Shown here: positions 49,749-59,372 of the stretch, piece after piece
Numbering within the stretch: the stretch's first letter is position 1
Layout: every line of letters begins with the position of its first letter
Assembly: GCA_900073065.1 (NCBI GenBank)
Contig: FJOG01000020.1
Location: 525,770 to 589,769 of the forward strand
Direction: 5' to 3'
Source of the DNA: Phialocephala subalpina
Taxonomy: Eukaryota > Ascomycota > Leotiomycetes > Helotiales > Mollisiaceae
Length of the DNA: 64,000 bases
Made by a program: the position numbers and the translations under genes
Notes under the pieces: generated by a model
Database searches by the model: none
What the model was told of the DNA's origin: nothing
Seen by the model: only the letters and a program-made list of their open reading frames with translations

Positions 49749-51440
49749 CTATCTATACACCTCCTTCCTCACATCATCTGCGTAGACGAGCACAGAAGAC
49801 TCTCTGGCTCTCGGTCTCTCGATGAATGCAATCTCAGCTGCCCTCCCTCTAGGAACCTCTCCATAGTATCTCTCTCCTTCAGCTCCCACCAAGTGTTCCC
49901 TGCGAGGAGGTATTGCATCAACCGGCCTAACACTGGATTCTCTTTGTGATTGTGGAAGCATCTCTCTACGAGCTTCAGGCCGCACGCTAGCACCGTACTC
50001 TCTTAAAGGCACCTCAGGACGGACGCTCTGCATTCTTCCCACATATTCCCTAGGCACCTCGTATCGGACAGCTTCCGGATGCACACTAGGAGCTCTTCGA
50101 ATATACTCACGAGGTGCTTCTTCGAAATGGCTCATCTGCCGTCTTTCGGGAGCAGCTCTCATTTGGACATATTCTTCTCCTGGTGGGGCCATTCCGGTTG
50201 GACGAACTGAGTACTCTCTCTGGCGGTATTCGCGATATTCTGGTTGAGAGGTTGTTGAATACTCAGGCTGAGTGACAACACGTCGTGGAGCTGCTAAAGC
50301 GGGCGATGGTCTGCGATAGACAACACCTTCATCTTCGTAGACTTCGATAGGGGCCCTACCAGAGATCGCTCGAACTGGAGCTCTCTCGTACGCCACTTCT
50401 GGCTCACGGTACCTAATTGGAGGAGCAACTGACTGTCGCATAGAAGTTGCTGGGATGGGTTCGTAGAATTTGCGACCATATTCATCAACCACAAGTCGTA
50501 AGGGTTGTGGGGGAGGGCGCATGACTGGTGATCTTGATCGTTCGCGGTCAGCGTCTGGTCGAACGCTAGCCCTAATTGCCGGTTCACGGTAATAGCGTGG
50601 CTCCTCGTAGACTCTTCGTTCCGTAATCGCATGAGAAGCTGCTCTGGGACGGATCTCGCCAGGTACATAGGGGAGTGCAAAGACAGCTGGAGATTGGGGA
50701 CGTCTCGCATATTGCCCGCCATCAAGACGTTGATACTCGTCTTCAGGTGGCTCAACTCTCCTATATCCATCGTCTTCTCTCTCAATACGGCGGTACACAG
50801 GTTCTGGCCGGCGTACTTCGGGTTCGTAGCGTTCTTCAACTCGTTCGTACTCCCGAGATACTGGGACTTCTCTGTATTGCTCGGCTGGTCTTCCTTGAAT
50901 CACTTCCTCCGGATCATGCCTAGGTTCGTCGTAGTTTAGCTCTGCCGCATACTGACCTGCTTGGCGCTGTCGTTTCTGTGGTCGAGGTAATGGGGCGACC
51001 GCGTACGGGGAGGGTGATCGAGGCTCCGGCTTAATGTATGGGGAGTCTGGGGTATCAAGACTGTCTTTAGCCTTACGCTTCCCTTTCTGCTTCTTTTTCT
51101 CCTTCTTCTTGTCAGGACCTTTAGTGCCTTTCGGCGAGCTGTCTGTACTGGATATGCCACCGATTTGAGTGCGTAGAGCAGTAACCTGGGGAGCCTGTAC
51201 TTCCTCGACAGCAGCAGTGTCTCGAAGCATGGGAGGGTCTCTGGCGGTAGCAAGCGGAGAAACTCGAGAAGGTTGGGGAGCAAGAGGAGATAGGTTATGA
51301 GCTCGCATCACGGGTGAGATGACCACGTCATCGAATGCCTGTCGAAGAATACCATGGTTCGTAGTCTGCCATTTCTGAATTAGCATGTAGTTCATCATTT
51401 GAAGGAGGTAACAGTGCTTGGGCTCAGTTGAGGCTGCCAT
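49749..51440 (-). CDS. Disordered Arg/Glu/Tyr-rich protein, 3' part of locus
   Basis: One uninterrupted frame of 563 codons. An N-terminal helical part (QKWQTTNHGILRQAFDDVVI) is followed by a Lys-rich tract that looks like a nuclear signal (KKKEKKKQKGKRKAK). About 400 residues of low-complexity sequence follow, dominated by Arg, Glu, Pro and Tyr, with REY/RRPE/VRPE-like repeats. No catalytic motif is visible. It starts only 78 bp after the stop of the same-strand frame at 51519-52547. A phase-compatible intron (donor after QPPGR near 51538, acceptor before KWQTTNHG near 51380) could join both frames into one protein of about 870 residues. I cannot decide between one gene and two. Confidence 0.6.
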   Translation of the reverse strand: MAASTEPKHCYLLQMMNYMLIQKWQTTNHGILRQAFDDVVISPVMRAHNLSPLAPQPSRVSPLATARDPPMLRDTAAVEEVQAPQVTALRTQIGGISSTDSSPKGTKGPDKKKEKKKQKGKRKAKDSLDTPDSPYIKPEPRSPSPYAVAPLPRPQKRQRQAGQYAAELNYDEPRHDPEEVIQGRPAEQYREVPVSREYERVEERYEPEVRRPEPVYRRIEREDDGYRRVEPPEDEYQRLDGGQYARRPQSPAVFALPYVPGEIRPRAASHAITERRVYEEPRYYREPAIRASVRPDADRERSRSPVMRPPPQPLRLVVDEYGRKFYEPIPATSMRQSVAPPIRYREPEVAYERAPVRAISGRAPIEVYEDEGVVYRRPSPALAAPRRVVTQPEYSTTSQPEYREYRQREYSVRPTGMAPPGEEYVQMRAAPERRQMSHFEEAPREYIRRAPSVHPEAVRYEVPREYVGRMQSVRPEVPLREYGASVRPEARREMLPQSQRESSVRPVDAIPPRREHLVGAEGERYYGEVPRGRAAEIAFIERPRARESSVLVYADDVRKEVYR

Positions 51441-51518
51441 TGTCCTTCAGATTCCGGGACATTGATATGGGAGAGGATGATGAATGAAGTGATGATGGGA
51501 TGATGGGATGAGGGATAA

Positions 51519-52547
51519 TCAGGAGATAGGGGGGGTTACTCTTCCTGGGGGTTGGCCGCCTGCAGAGGCTACTTCAGCCATGCTAGAATCAGAATTGCTA
51601 GTGTCCATACGGGAGACTTGAAGATTTGTGCTATCTGCCGCGTTCTGCGAGTGTGGCTGCGATTGAGCTGGTGTTGCTAGATACTTATTATTGGATAGCG
51701 AAGTACCAGTCATAACCACTTCCCGGTCCTCAACTTGGTTTTGAGCAGAGTGAATCTCAGCGGGACGCTCGTCAACCGTTTGCCCACTCTGTGACTGAAC
51801 TACAACAGGGTCATCCGACGCCCGAGGAGAAGCAGATGACATAGGTGAGTCGTGCTGACTTGAATAGAAAGTGTTCTCATCAAAAGAATCGCTAGCAGAG
51901 CGAGCACCAACTGAAGGTTCGGCTTCCGCAGAAGTAGATGGATGTACAATTTCAAGAGCTTTTGACAATACTTCAGAAAGATCAAAGTTGGGCAGAGACT
52001 CGGAGGTTTGAAGCAAAGCTTTTGCTTCCAGACGCTGCTTTTCAATCTGCTCTCTTAATCCACGCTCCAATCTTTGCCTTTGTAATTGTATCTCGGCCTT
52101 GATAAGGTCATCAGACTTTTCCAGCAGGATAGGGTTGATCTCTGACTTGGAGGCCGATGAAGTCAAAGTCCCAACTCCTCCGGGTCTTTGGTTATAAGGG
52201 GACTTGTTGTTGAACAGAGACGATGATGCCTCTTCATTGTGAGTACCAGAGGTCGCATATGCCAATGTCCCACCACCTCCGGGTCTTCGGTTATAGGGGG
52301 GTTGAGCGCCTGGCGTCGCATGTCGCGCTGGCATATTTGCTCGGGGTGTGGAGGAGCTGCTGGGTGATGCGATATTGCGAGTCGAGGTAACCAGGTGAGC
52401 GGGTATCTTTATGCGAGGATGTGTGCCTGCGAAGATGGCGTCTCGAAATTGCACGATTTTATCGTACTCCAAAATCTCGCGAAGCTCCTCTGCCGTCAAA
52501 GGCGCTCCATTTGATGGAACCATAGTAGCCACAGCCCCTTGGGCCAT
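51519..52547 (-). CDS. Nuclear-type disordered protein, 5' part of locus
   Basis: Starts MAQGAVATMVPSNGAPLTAE at 52547. The N-terminal segment LTAEELREILEYDKIVQFRD followed by AIFAGTHPRIKIPAHL looks folded. After it come Gly/Pro repeats (YNRRPGGGGTL and YNQRPGGVGTL), a charged coiled coil (IKAEIQLQRQRLERGLREQI) and Ser-rich disorder up to VTPPIS. No known family can be named with confidence. It is divergent from the pyrimidine 5'-nucleotidase gene, with 419 bp between start codons. See the downstream frame for the possibility that both are exons of one gene. Confidence 0.6.
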   Translation of the reverse strand: MAQGAVATMVPSNGAPLTAEELREILEYDKIVQFRDAIFAGTHPRIKIPAHLVTSTRNIASPSSSSTPRANMPARHATPGAQPPYNRRPGGGGTLAYATSGTHNEEASSSLFNNKSPYNQRPGGVGTLTSSASKSEINPILLEKSDDLIKAEIQLQRQRLERGLREQIEKQRLEAKALLQTSESLPNFDLSEVLSKALEIVHPSTSAEAEPSVGARSASDSFDENTFYSSQHDSPMSSASPRASDDPVVVQSQSGQTVDERPAEIHSAQNQVEDREVVMTGTSLSNNKYLATPAQSQPHSQNAADSTNLQVSRMDTSNSDSSMAEVASAGGQPPGRVTPPIS

Positions 52548-52966
52548 CCTGACAGATTAGTGAATGTTCCGCAGCGAAAAGGATAATGACAGCACAACGT
52601 GCAAAGTGTGCCAAATGTAGAAAGCCAAAAAATGCAAATCTACTCCACACCGTCTGCTGCTGAGTCGGCGGGCGAGTCGATGATTGTTAAAGAATGAATG
52701 TCGGAAGATGAAAAGGAGTTGAGTCCAGCGCGACTGCGAAGTTTAAGTTTACTCACTGCAAGAGCCGCGCTAAGAGGTCGGCTAAGCTTCCACTGGGAGT
52801 CATCACCACTGAATGCACCACCCCCTTGTTGGTACTTTCAGTCACAGCTGCAGAATGAATCCCCATAATTTTTCGAACCTCATCTTTGTCAAGTAGTTAT
52901 AGACGTTCTTTCACTTCCATTCATAGGTGTCCCACAGGTTTACAGCACTTTAGAAAAGCTTCGACC
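52548..52966. promoter_or_regulatory. Shared divergent promoter region
   Basis: 419 bp between two divergent start codons. I see no TATA box or repeat that identifies a specific regulator. The arrangement alone implies that both promoters lie here. Confidence 0.4.
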
Positions 52967-53808
52967 ATGGCGCTAAACAAGAAACCTGTGTTTTTCTTTG
53001 ACATAGATAACTGTGTAAGTCTGCACAGCGTACTCTAAAATCTATGCTGCAGAGCTGACTGAGTGCCATACAGCTTTATCCAAAGAGTGAGTCTCACTGC
53101 AGTTCGGAAATAGTCTATATCGCTAACGATGTCAGGCAAAAGGGTACACGACCACATGACAGAGCTCATCGATATCTATTTCATGAAGCACCTAGAATTG
53201 AGCAAGGAAGACGCCTACAAGCTACACCAAGAGTATTACAAGACATATGGTCTTGCTATTGAAGGCTTAGTTCGCCATCATAAGATTGATCCCCTCGAAT
53301 ATAACCGCCAAGTCGACGATGCTATACCTCTCGAGTCGATCATTTCTCCAGACCCAGCCTTGCGAAAGCTGCTTCAAGATATCGACCAGAGCAAAGTCAG
53401 ACTTTGGCTTCTCACCAATGCCTATGTCACACATGCCAACCGAGTTGTCAAGCTACTTGGCGTGGAAGATATGTTTGAAGGCCTGACTTTCTGTGATTAT
53501 GCTGAGGAAAAGATGATATGCAAGCCACACCCCGAGATGTACGCAAAAGCCATGAAGGAGGCGGGCGTAGATGAGTATAAGGATTGCTATTTCGTTGGTG
53601 AGATACCCCTTGCCTGCAAACAACTGTAGTGCTGATTTTTCTAGATGATTCGGGTTTGAACTGTCAAAAGGCTGACGAGCTGGGTTGGACGGCCACACAC
53701 CTTGTTGAGGCGGACGAGCCTCTACCAGCAGAAAAGGCTTGTAAGAATCAAATTAGACATTTGGAGGAGCTTAGAGCGATATTCCCACAGTTCTTCAAGA
53801 GCTCGTAG
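52967..53808 (+). CDS. SDT1: Pyrimidine 5'-nucleotidase, HAD superfamily
   Basis: Four exons, 52967-53014, 53074-53086, 53136-53597 and 53645-53808, give 228 residues; the second exon is only 13 bp (LYPK). Motif I is FFFDIDNCLYPK, with the DxD catalytic pair. Motif II is the RLWLLTNAY threonine region, motif III includes ICKPHPEMY, and motif IV is VGDDSGLNCQKADELGW. This is the yeast Sdt1/Phm8 type of haloacid dehalogenase, which removes phosphate from pyrimidine nucleotides in the cytosol. The ORF starting in exon 3 alone would miss the catalytic aspartates, so the two small 5' exons matter. Confidence 0.9.
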
Positions 53809-54038
53809 ACAGGGACTGCTTGCTTGCCGTTGCTCCGTCACAACAGAGGAACCGTGCAGTTTCGCATCCTAGACAGATGAAATGGCGTTTGATGATCGTA
53901 TAGACGTAAATAGACAATACCGGTAATCGCAATCCCCAAGAGCTGTCTTGCCTCCGTGACGCCTTCGCAATCCAACCAGGGGTATTTCCACAACGCCGAT
54001 GTTCTTAAAATCATCTCAAATACCCACATGCCAAAGTC

Positions 54039-54566
54039 CTATGGTCTCTTCACACTCCTTATGACACTTTCGAGTTTTGCCAAGACCGCCTCTTTCTCCT
54101 TCACAGCTTCTTTGCGCTCTACCTCGGCAGCCTTCAATTCTTCCTCCAATTGTTTGATCAATTGTTCTTGATCCTTCTCGCTATTTTCCAAGCCAGGAAG
54201 TTGAGATATGAGGTATTCGATTTCCTGTTCCTTGAGAATCAGGTCTTGTGCTAGCTCACGTTGTCCTGCCTTGAAAACGTCCGCAGGCTTTGGGTCAACT
54301 AGGGAGACTGTCAGCTTGAGATCTGGGAATAAACCAAGAAGGTGCTTTAATACTATCATCATCTGCCTGTGCCGTATTGCCACCATTCTTCGTCACCAGT
54401 CTGTCTGTGGGGCTAAGAAGCGCATAATCATGGTGCTTGTGGACGTAATACAACGAAGCAACGAATTGTTGGGCCAGCTGTGCCGAACTTAGCAGCTGAG
54501 AAATTATGAATTGAAGGAACTGACCTGATCAGCCGCATCTTGTAGCTGCGTTAGTCGATCTGCCAT
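54039..54566 (-). CDS. MED21: Mediator complex subunit 21
   Basis: Three exons, 54566-54525, 54477-54354 and 54298-54039, keep frame and give 141 residues. The first exon encodes MADRLTQLQDAADQ. The second starts LAQQFVASLYYVHKHHDYA. The third has VFKAGQRELAQDLILKEQEI, EYLISQLPGLENSEKDQEQL and a long coiled coil ending SVIRSVKRP. These match the fungal MED21/SRB7 family along its whole length. MED21 pairs with MED7 in the middle module of Mediator and acts in RNA polymerase II transcription in the nucleus. The second intron has a CTGAC branch site. Divergent from RRG7. Confidence 0.93.
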
Positions 54567-54893
54567 GATGGCGGGTACAATTCTGAGAGGATGCAAACCT
54601 TGCGAATGTTTTGAAGTTGTTGCTGGTGATGCAAGGCTGAAGTCAGGCAAAGCTCCGAGGCGCTAGTTACCAGCAACCAATGAGAAATAAGTGGGGCTAG
54701 GTAAAGTTCAGCCTCCTCCAAATCTCCCAGATTTTTTTCGGACCTCAACGTTAACAACAGAGTAGAATTCAACAACATGGAGAGGACGCGCAATCTCATG
54801 TCCGTTTGATGAATTCCAGTACTCTATCTAGTCTCTGACAATGAGAAGATGGAAGCTATCACATGATTTTTACAAACACCAACCTCCTTTTCC
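54567..54893. promoter_or_regulatory. Shared MED21/RRG7 promoter region
   Basis: 327 bp between the divergent start codons of MED21 and RRG7. It must contain both promoters. No specific binding site could be named. Confidence 0.4.
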
Positions 54894-55604
54894 ATGCTTT
54901 CTAGACGCACTTCCATGCGGCTCTTCCGAGCTGTGCAGCAATCGAGATGCGGCTACGCTACAAACGCTGTGGCTGTGGGTGCCACGGAAGACATTATCTA
55001 CCCTGAGTCACAGACTCCCAACCATCATGATCTTCCAAGCTTCCTAGAGTACGCATCACACATCGACATGGATACGAAGAGTACAACATACGTCGGGACC
55101 CACTATGAGTACACTGTGCAATCTGCACTCGAGCGGCTCGGAATGGTTCTCAAACGCATAGGGGGAAAATCAGACTACGGGATTGATATTCTCGGTTCAT
55201 GGACATTGCCTTCCGCTTCTCAGCCTCTGAAGGTTCTGGTTCAATGCAAAAACATTGCAAGAAAAATCGATCCAGCTCAGGCTAGGGAATTGGAAGGTGC
55301 GTTTGTAGGCGCACCCGCAGGCTGGAGAGAGGCTGGTGTACTAGCTCTGCTTGTCTCGCAGAAATCTGCAACTAAAGGCGTACGAGAAGCACTTCACAGA
55401 AGTCGGTGGCCGATGGGATATGTCCTTTGCACGCCTGAGGGCAGGATCATGCAGATGCTCTGGAACTCCCGAGCAAAGAAAGAAGGTCTGGAAGGTATAG
55501 AAGTCGGCTTGAAATATACTGGAGGCGATGTCAATGACAAGGAAGTGGTCCTCACCTGGAAAGGAGACGCAATCACAGATTGGAATCCCCTCCGATTGCA
55601 TTGA
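54894..55604 (+). CDS. RRG7: RRG7-like mitochondrial protein
   Basis: A single exon of 236 residues. The N-terminus MLSRRTSMRLFRAVQQSRCG is Arg-rich without acidic residues, a typical mitochondrial presequence. The core has a PD-(D/E)xK nuclease-like layout: THYEYTVQSALERLGM, SDYGIDILGSW (candidate acidic residue) and VLVQCKNIARK (QxK). The family (DUF2034, required for respiratory growth protein 7) is fungal and mitochondrial; deletion in yeast impairs respiration. Whether it is an active nuclease is not established to my knowledge. Confidence 0.88.
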   Translation: MLSRRTSMRLFRAVQQSRCGYATNAVAVGATEDIIYPESQTPNHHDLPSFLEYASHIDMDTKSTTYVGTHYEYTVQSALERLGMVLKRIGGKSDYGIDILGSWTLPSASQPLKVLVQCKNIARKIDPAQARELEGAFVGAPAGWREAGVLALLVSQKSATKGVREALHRSRWPMGYVLCTPEGRIMQMLWNSRAKKEGLEGIEVGLKYTGGDVNDKEVVLTWKGDAITDWNPLRLH

Positions 55605-55848
55605 AGACCTCGGTCCCGCTATATGGTCGCAGTGTTTGTGGTCACACCCTCTAGAGCAGACAATCGCCGGACCTGTCTCTGGATGACTTTCTACTCATAT
55701 TAGATTATGACTGCTGCTTGAGGGGATTTCGTTCATAAGGCGAGGGCTCAGTCGGAGTTCATGCCAGGTCGCTTCAAAAGTCTGCGCTTGCTGCCACGAA
55801 TATCTGCCCACGTCGACCAATCCAAACACCCCCAGAAAGACTGTCGAA

Positions 55849-56116
55849 ATGTGTCATCAAGTCATTCAGATCTTTGAATGTGGCCATAACCATGCTTCAC
55901 AAGTTGTTCGATGCAAGAAGCCCACAGAGCAATGCAATGGTGTATTCTTGAGGCAGGACTTACAAGATACACGAGGTCTTTGTATTGTATGCATCACAAA
56001 CTTCCAGTACGAACCATTGCTGATCGTCCTAGTCATGTAGACGAACGGCAAAACGAAAGAGAGCTGAGCAGAAGCAAGCGACAGCGGCGGTTGAAGACGA
56101 GGGTTACTGGTCATGA
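55849..56116 (+). CDS. Small Cys/His protein, 73 residues, two exons
   Basis: Exons 55849-55986 and 56033-56116, joined in phase 0 by a 46-bp GT...AG intron. The first exon reads MCHQVIQIFECGHNHASQVV, then RCKKPTEQCNG and GLCI; the second begins SCRRTAKRKRAEQ and ends DEGYWS. Spliced, it has cysteines in pairs (CGHNH, RC...QC, CISC) that could bind zinc, followed by a basic Lys/Arg stretch and an acidic end. Without the intron the frame would continue as an unrelated hydrophobic tail. Proteins starting MCHQV with Cys/His pairs are common but uncharacterised in ascomycetes. Function is unknown; zinc binding is inferred. Confidence 0.6.
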
Positions 56117-56935
56117 ATGAATCGGTATGGAATCTCTATGGCAACCTTTGGATGGTGTGGCACGGAGCCTCGCGGGATCTGAAACTTCCAGCTGCGATCA
56201 TTGCATGTTGCGGTCATGGGAAGCTCTCCGACGGGGCATCGTCAGGATCCGACATGATTTCTACAGTGGATTCCGAAAATTCCTCCTTGTCTGTCAGACT
56301 TATGTTAAGCACTTTCTGTCCTGTCTCGGGTAGCTCTTCACGTCTTCAATGGTTTAGGTCTCGAAAAGTTCGAGGCAATGGAACCGAGAGTCTATCTTGT
56401 TATGAAAGCAATGCAATTCTCGTGTAACCTCATCAGACTTGTCAGGCAACGTACTACAGCCAGGTCGGTAACAATTGCACAGCACAATATATTACTTACT
56501 CCAAACGATCAGAACCTTGATGGTCTACTACCAATACTCAAGCGTTGGTCCGTTTTTGATTCATCCCGAATTATCCAATGATCCGAGTGACAAAGCCATG
56601 AATAATGGTTACCGGCAGTTGGGACGGTCGATTAGCTTCGCGCGGTCGTAGATTGAGACTTGATCTTGCAGTGGCAATGACTTATGTCAATTTTTAATTG
56701 GTCAATGCTTTTAAATCTCTGTCGGGGACTTGCCCTTCAGATCGTTCTAGAAAATCGACCTTATATGATTTGAGCTGCCACCATATGGTGGGGTGTTGAA
56801 CCCCACATGAGATCATAACGAAGGCTAGTCGGGAAATGCTCCGAATTCAAGTATATAAGAAGCTTAGAGAGAATTTCGCTCGCCCAATAAGACGCTATTA
56901 CTTGTTTTCATTGAATCAAGTACTAAACAACAACC
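56117..56935. other. Intergenic upstream of the broken GST
   Basis: About 820 bp. Short frames on the plus strand have no recognisable content. A TATA box lies near the right end. No trace of the missing GST N-terminal domain was found here. Confidence 0.4.
56852..56859 (+). promoter_or_regulatory. TATA box
   Basis: TATATAAG lies 84 bp upstream of the ATG at 56936. The position and sequence suit a core promoter for the GST-like locus. Confidence 0.55.
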
Positions 56936-57523
56936 ATGAGCATGCCTATCACTCTCTGGGAATCCGTCGCCATCATCGAGTGAGTCATAATTGAGACTCA
57001 ATGATCCCGAGGCTTTGGTAGAAGCAAATGCTGACTTTGTAGAGACTTACGACAAGAATAACAGCTTGACCTTCACTCAATCTCCCGAGAAGTACAAAGT
57101 TAAGCAATGGCTCCATTTCCAGATGAGCGGTCAGGGACCATATTTTGGACAGGCTGCTTGGTTCGAGAAGTTTCACCCGGAACAGATCTCGAGTGCGAGA
57201 GATCGATATAAAGACCAGATCAAGCGGGTGCTTGGTGTTTTGGACAAGTTCTTGCAAGGAAAGCAATACCTTGTTGGAAACAAGTGGTACGTGGATCTAC
57301 CAACAGGCCTGGGAAATTACTGACACTCAATAGCACCATTGCGGATCTGTCATTTGTTACATGGGATATGATGGTTCCGTGGATCTTTGGCGACGAAGCC
57401 AATACCATTCAGCTTGAGAAGAACTATCCCAACTATTATGCTTGGGATCAGCGCTTGATGCAACGTCCTGCTGTCAAGAAGATTGCTGAAGACAAACAGA
57501 AGGCTACTTCTGGTGGACATTAG
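56936..57523 (+). pseudogene. Truncated URE2-like glutathione S-transferase
   Basis: Three segments are recognisable: 56936-56979 (MSMPITLWESVAII), 57022-57286 (DFVETYDKNNSLTF, QWLHFQMSGQGPYFGQAAWF, GVLDKFLQGKQYLVGNK) and 57334-57523 (CTIADLSFVTWDMMVPW, ending TSGGH). The C-terminal helical GST domain is complete. The N-terminal thioredoxin fold is almost absent: a family-like start (MSxPITL) runs directly into WES(x)AIIE, which normally follows about 60 residues later. With the obvious donor (GTGAGT at 56980) no acceptor keeps frame between segments one and two, so translation would stop early. Related enzymes conjugate glutathione to electrophiles. I read this as a pseudogene, although a TATA box remains. 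Confidence 0.65.
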
Positions 57524-58766
57524 ATAGTTCTGGCAGAGGTAACAAATGAAATGACAATATGGTTGAACAATCTCTGAAAGCACTACTTCCTTACCTACCC
57601 TTACGTCTTTTTTCTCCAACCACCTTTAGTAAGGTAACACGAGATCGTGTGTCCCACTATCATCTATGCACTCCTCGAAGACTTGGTGTTTGCACACTCA
57701 GCGTGTGCTATGCCACTCTCTCTTTTCTGTTGCAGATCATTCTTGTCACGTCTCAGGAGGCCGCGGTCTTGATGGGTGCCCAAATATGTCCTTTTTGAGC
57801 CAGAGAATTAAGAAGGCCGGTTGCACGTTCTTAAGCCTGAAACATTTTTGGGTGCCCTGGGCTTTAGTGGCCGAGCCCTGGGAAAATAGGGGCTTGGAGC
57901 CTAACAGGCGCCGAAACCTTAGTGGCAGAGGCCCTGGAGAATTAGCGACTTTAGCGACCTGTACCCTGGAAGCCACTGAAGGCGGAGCACATGGGTCAAG
58001 TTGAGTAACGCTTCGATCGGCTCTGATCTGAGCTGTGATCTAATCATTTATCCTTGGAGACTCGGTGAGTCCATCTCAATTTCGGCATCCGCGCGTTCTC
58101 CGCAGAGAAGTAGGTGCTTCAACGCTCACCTCTCTTTCCCAACTTCCTCATTAGCAGCAGACTACCTACGGATTCTATACCAGAATCCTATCTTTGATAC
58201 ACCGTTAGACATTTGGATTAGCCAGCATGAGGTTTTTGAATCACTTACGACGCGTTAAGGTGGTGGATTCGACCGATGAAATGTTATCGGTATCCAAGAT
58301 CGATCACCCCACGCTTTCAGCAAACATCAGAACTTGGATGCTCAAACTGACAAAATGGCTTCAGACTTCATCTTCTTCAACGCTTATTTTTATTATTCCA
58401 CATCAAATAGGGTCGATTGTCTTGTTGACGGAAATTCGACCCCTCCATGTGTATGATGTAAGCGAAGCATTTGAGTTCACCTTTACATACATTCTCTCAA
58501 CTACAGCTAGAAATCTGACGCAAACATCATCTTTAGCATGCACAAATAGGCCTCTAGTTGGGAATGATCTAACAGTGAATTCACTTAATGTTTGGAAGGT
58601 GGTTAGAAGTCATCAAGCGATGCTACAGGACTGTCACGGCTGCAGCCATTGTCTCTAACACACCAGCGCACGGCGACACCAACAACACCACAACTTCGAC
58701 GCGATCAAAACAATTTTGCATTGGAATAATTACTCTACAATTCTGTTCAATCTTGTTACTACGATG
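57524..58766. other. Gene-poor interval
   Basis: About 1.2 kb. A plus-strand frame of 144 codons at 58227-58658 has no recognisable motif. Near 57840-57960 words such as GCCCTGG recur, suggesting a degenerate short repeat. Confidence 0.35.
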
Positions 58767-58946
58767 GCCTTCCCAAAACAACACACCTTTCTCACCACAC
58801 TACTTGCCACTTGTATTCTTCGCTCCCCTCCATTCTAAAGCAGCTTTCTTCTTCTTTCTTTTTTTCTGGCTTTTTTAGAATAGAGGGGAGCGAAGAATAT
58901 AAGTGGGAATTAGTGTGGTGAGAGAAGTGTGTTGTTTTGGGAAGGC
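58767..58946. repeat. 180-bp foldback element with 73-bp arms
   Basis: The arms 58767-58839 and 58874-58946 are inverted repeats matching at 67 of 73 positions, separated by a 34-bp T-rich loop. The outer ends read GCCTTCCCAAAACAACACAC and its complement. The interior has no coding capacity. No clear target duplication was found. It looks like a small foldback MITE; transcription across it would give a long hairpin. Confidence 0.85.
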
Positions 58947-59372
58947 AGGCTGTGGTGGGAAGGAAGGAGGGGTGATGAGGAAGGCGTGATGTCATTGTGA
59001 GAAAGTTCCACCTCTCTCGCTTGTAGAACCATCAACTCTTTTTCCTTTGCCAGCTTTATTACGTTGATGGTCGCTTGAGCGCTTGCACTGAACTATCACT
59101 TGACTCAGTCTCTTACTTCTTATTCCGAATCTTCAAAATACAATTCATACATGGCTTCAGCTCGATGTCTGATTTCTGGTCCTAATCTCGGTAACCTTTG
59201 TAGCATTGCAGAAACTGCACTGCAGACAACTTCAAATCCGATACACCTCATAAAGTTACCGAGAATAATCACACAAGTTTCCAACGCTATTTATTGGAAG
59301 CAGTCAAATCGATTGATAGACTAGCAAATGTTCTTCTACCCAAACAGCTACTCTCAGTTTTCCATCAACCAC
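58947..59372. other. Intergenic, 3' flank of the hydrolase
   Basis: About 430 bp without a gene. It probably includes the 3' untranslated part of the hydrolase locus on the minus strand. Confidence 0.4.

Noticed and set aside
58227..58658. Plus-strand frame of 143 codons considered as a transposase remnant
   Set aside because: No DDE, zinc-finger or other transposase motif could be found.
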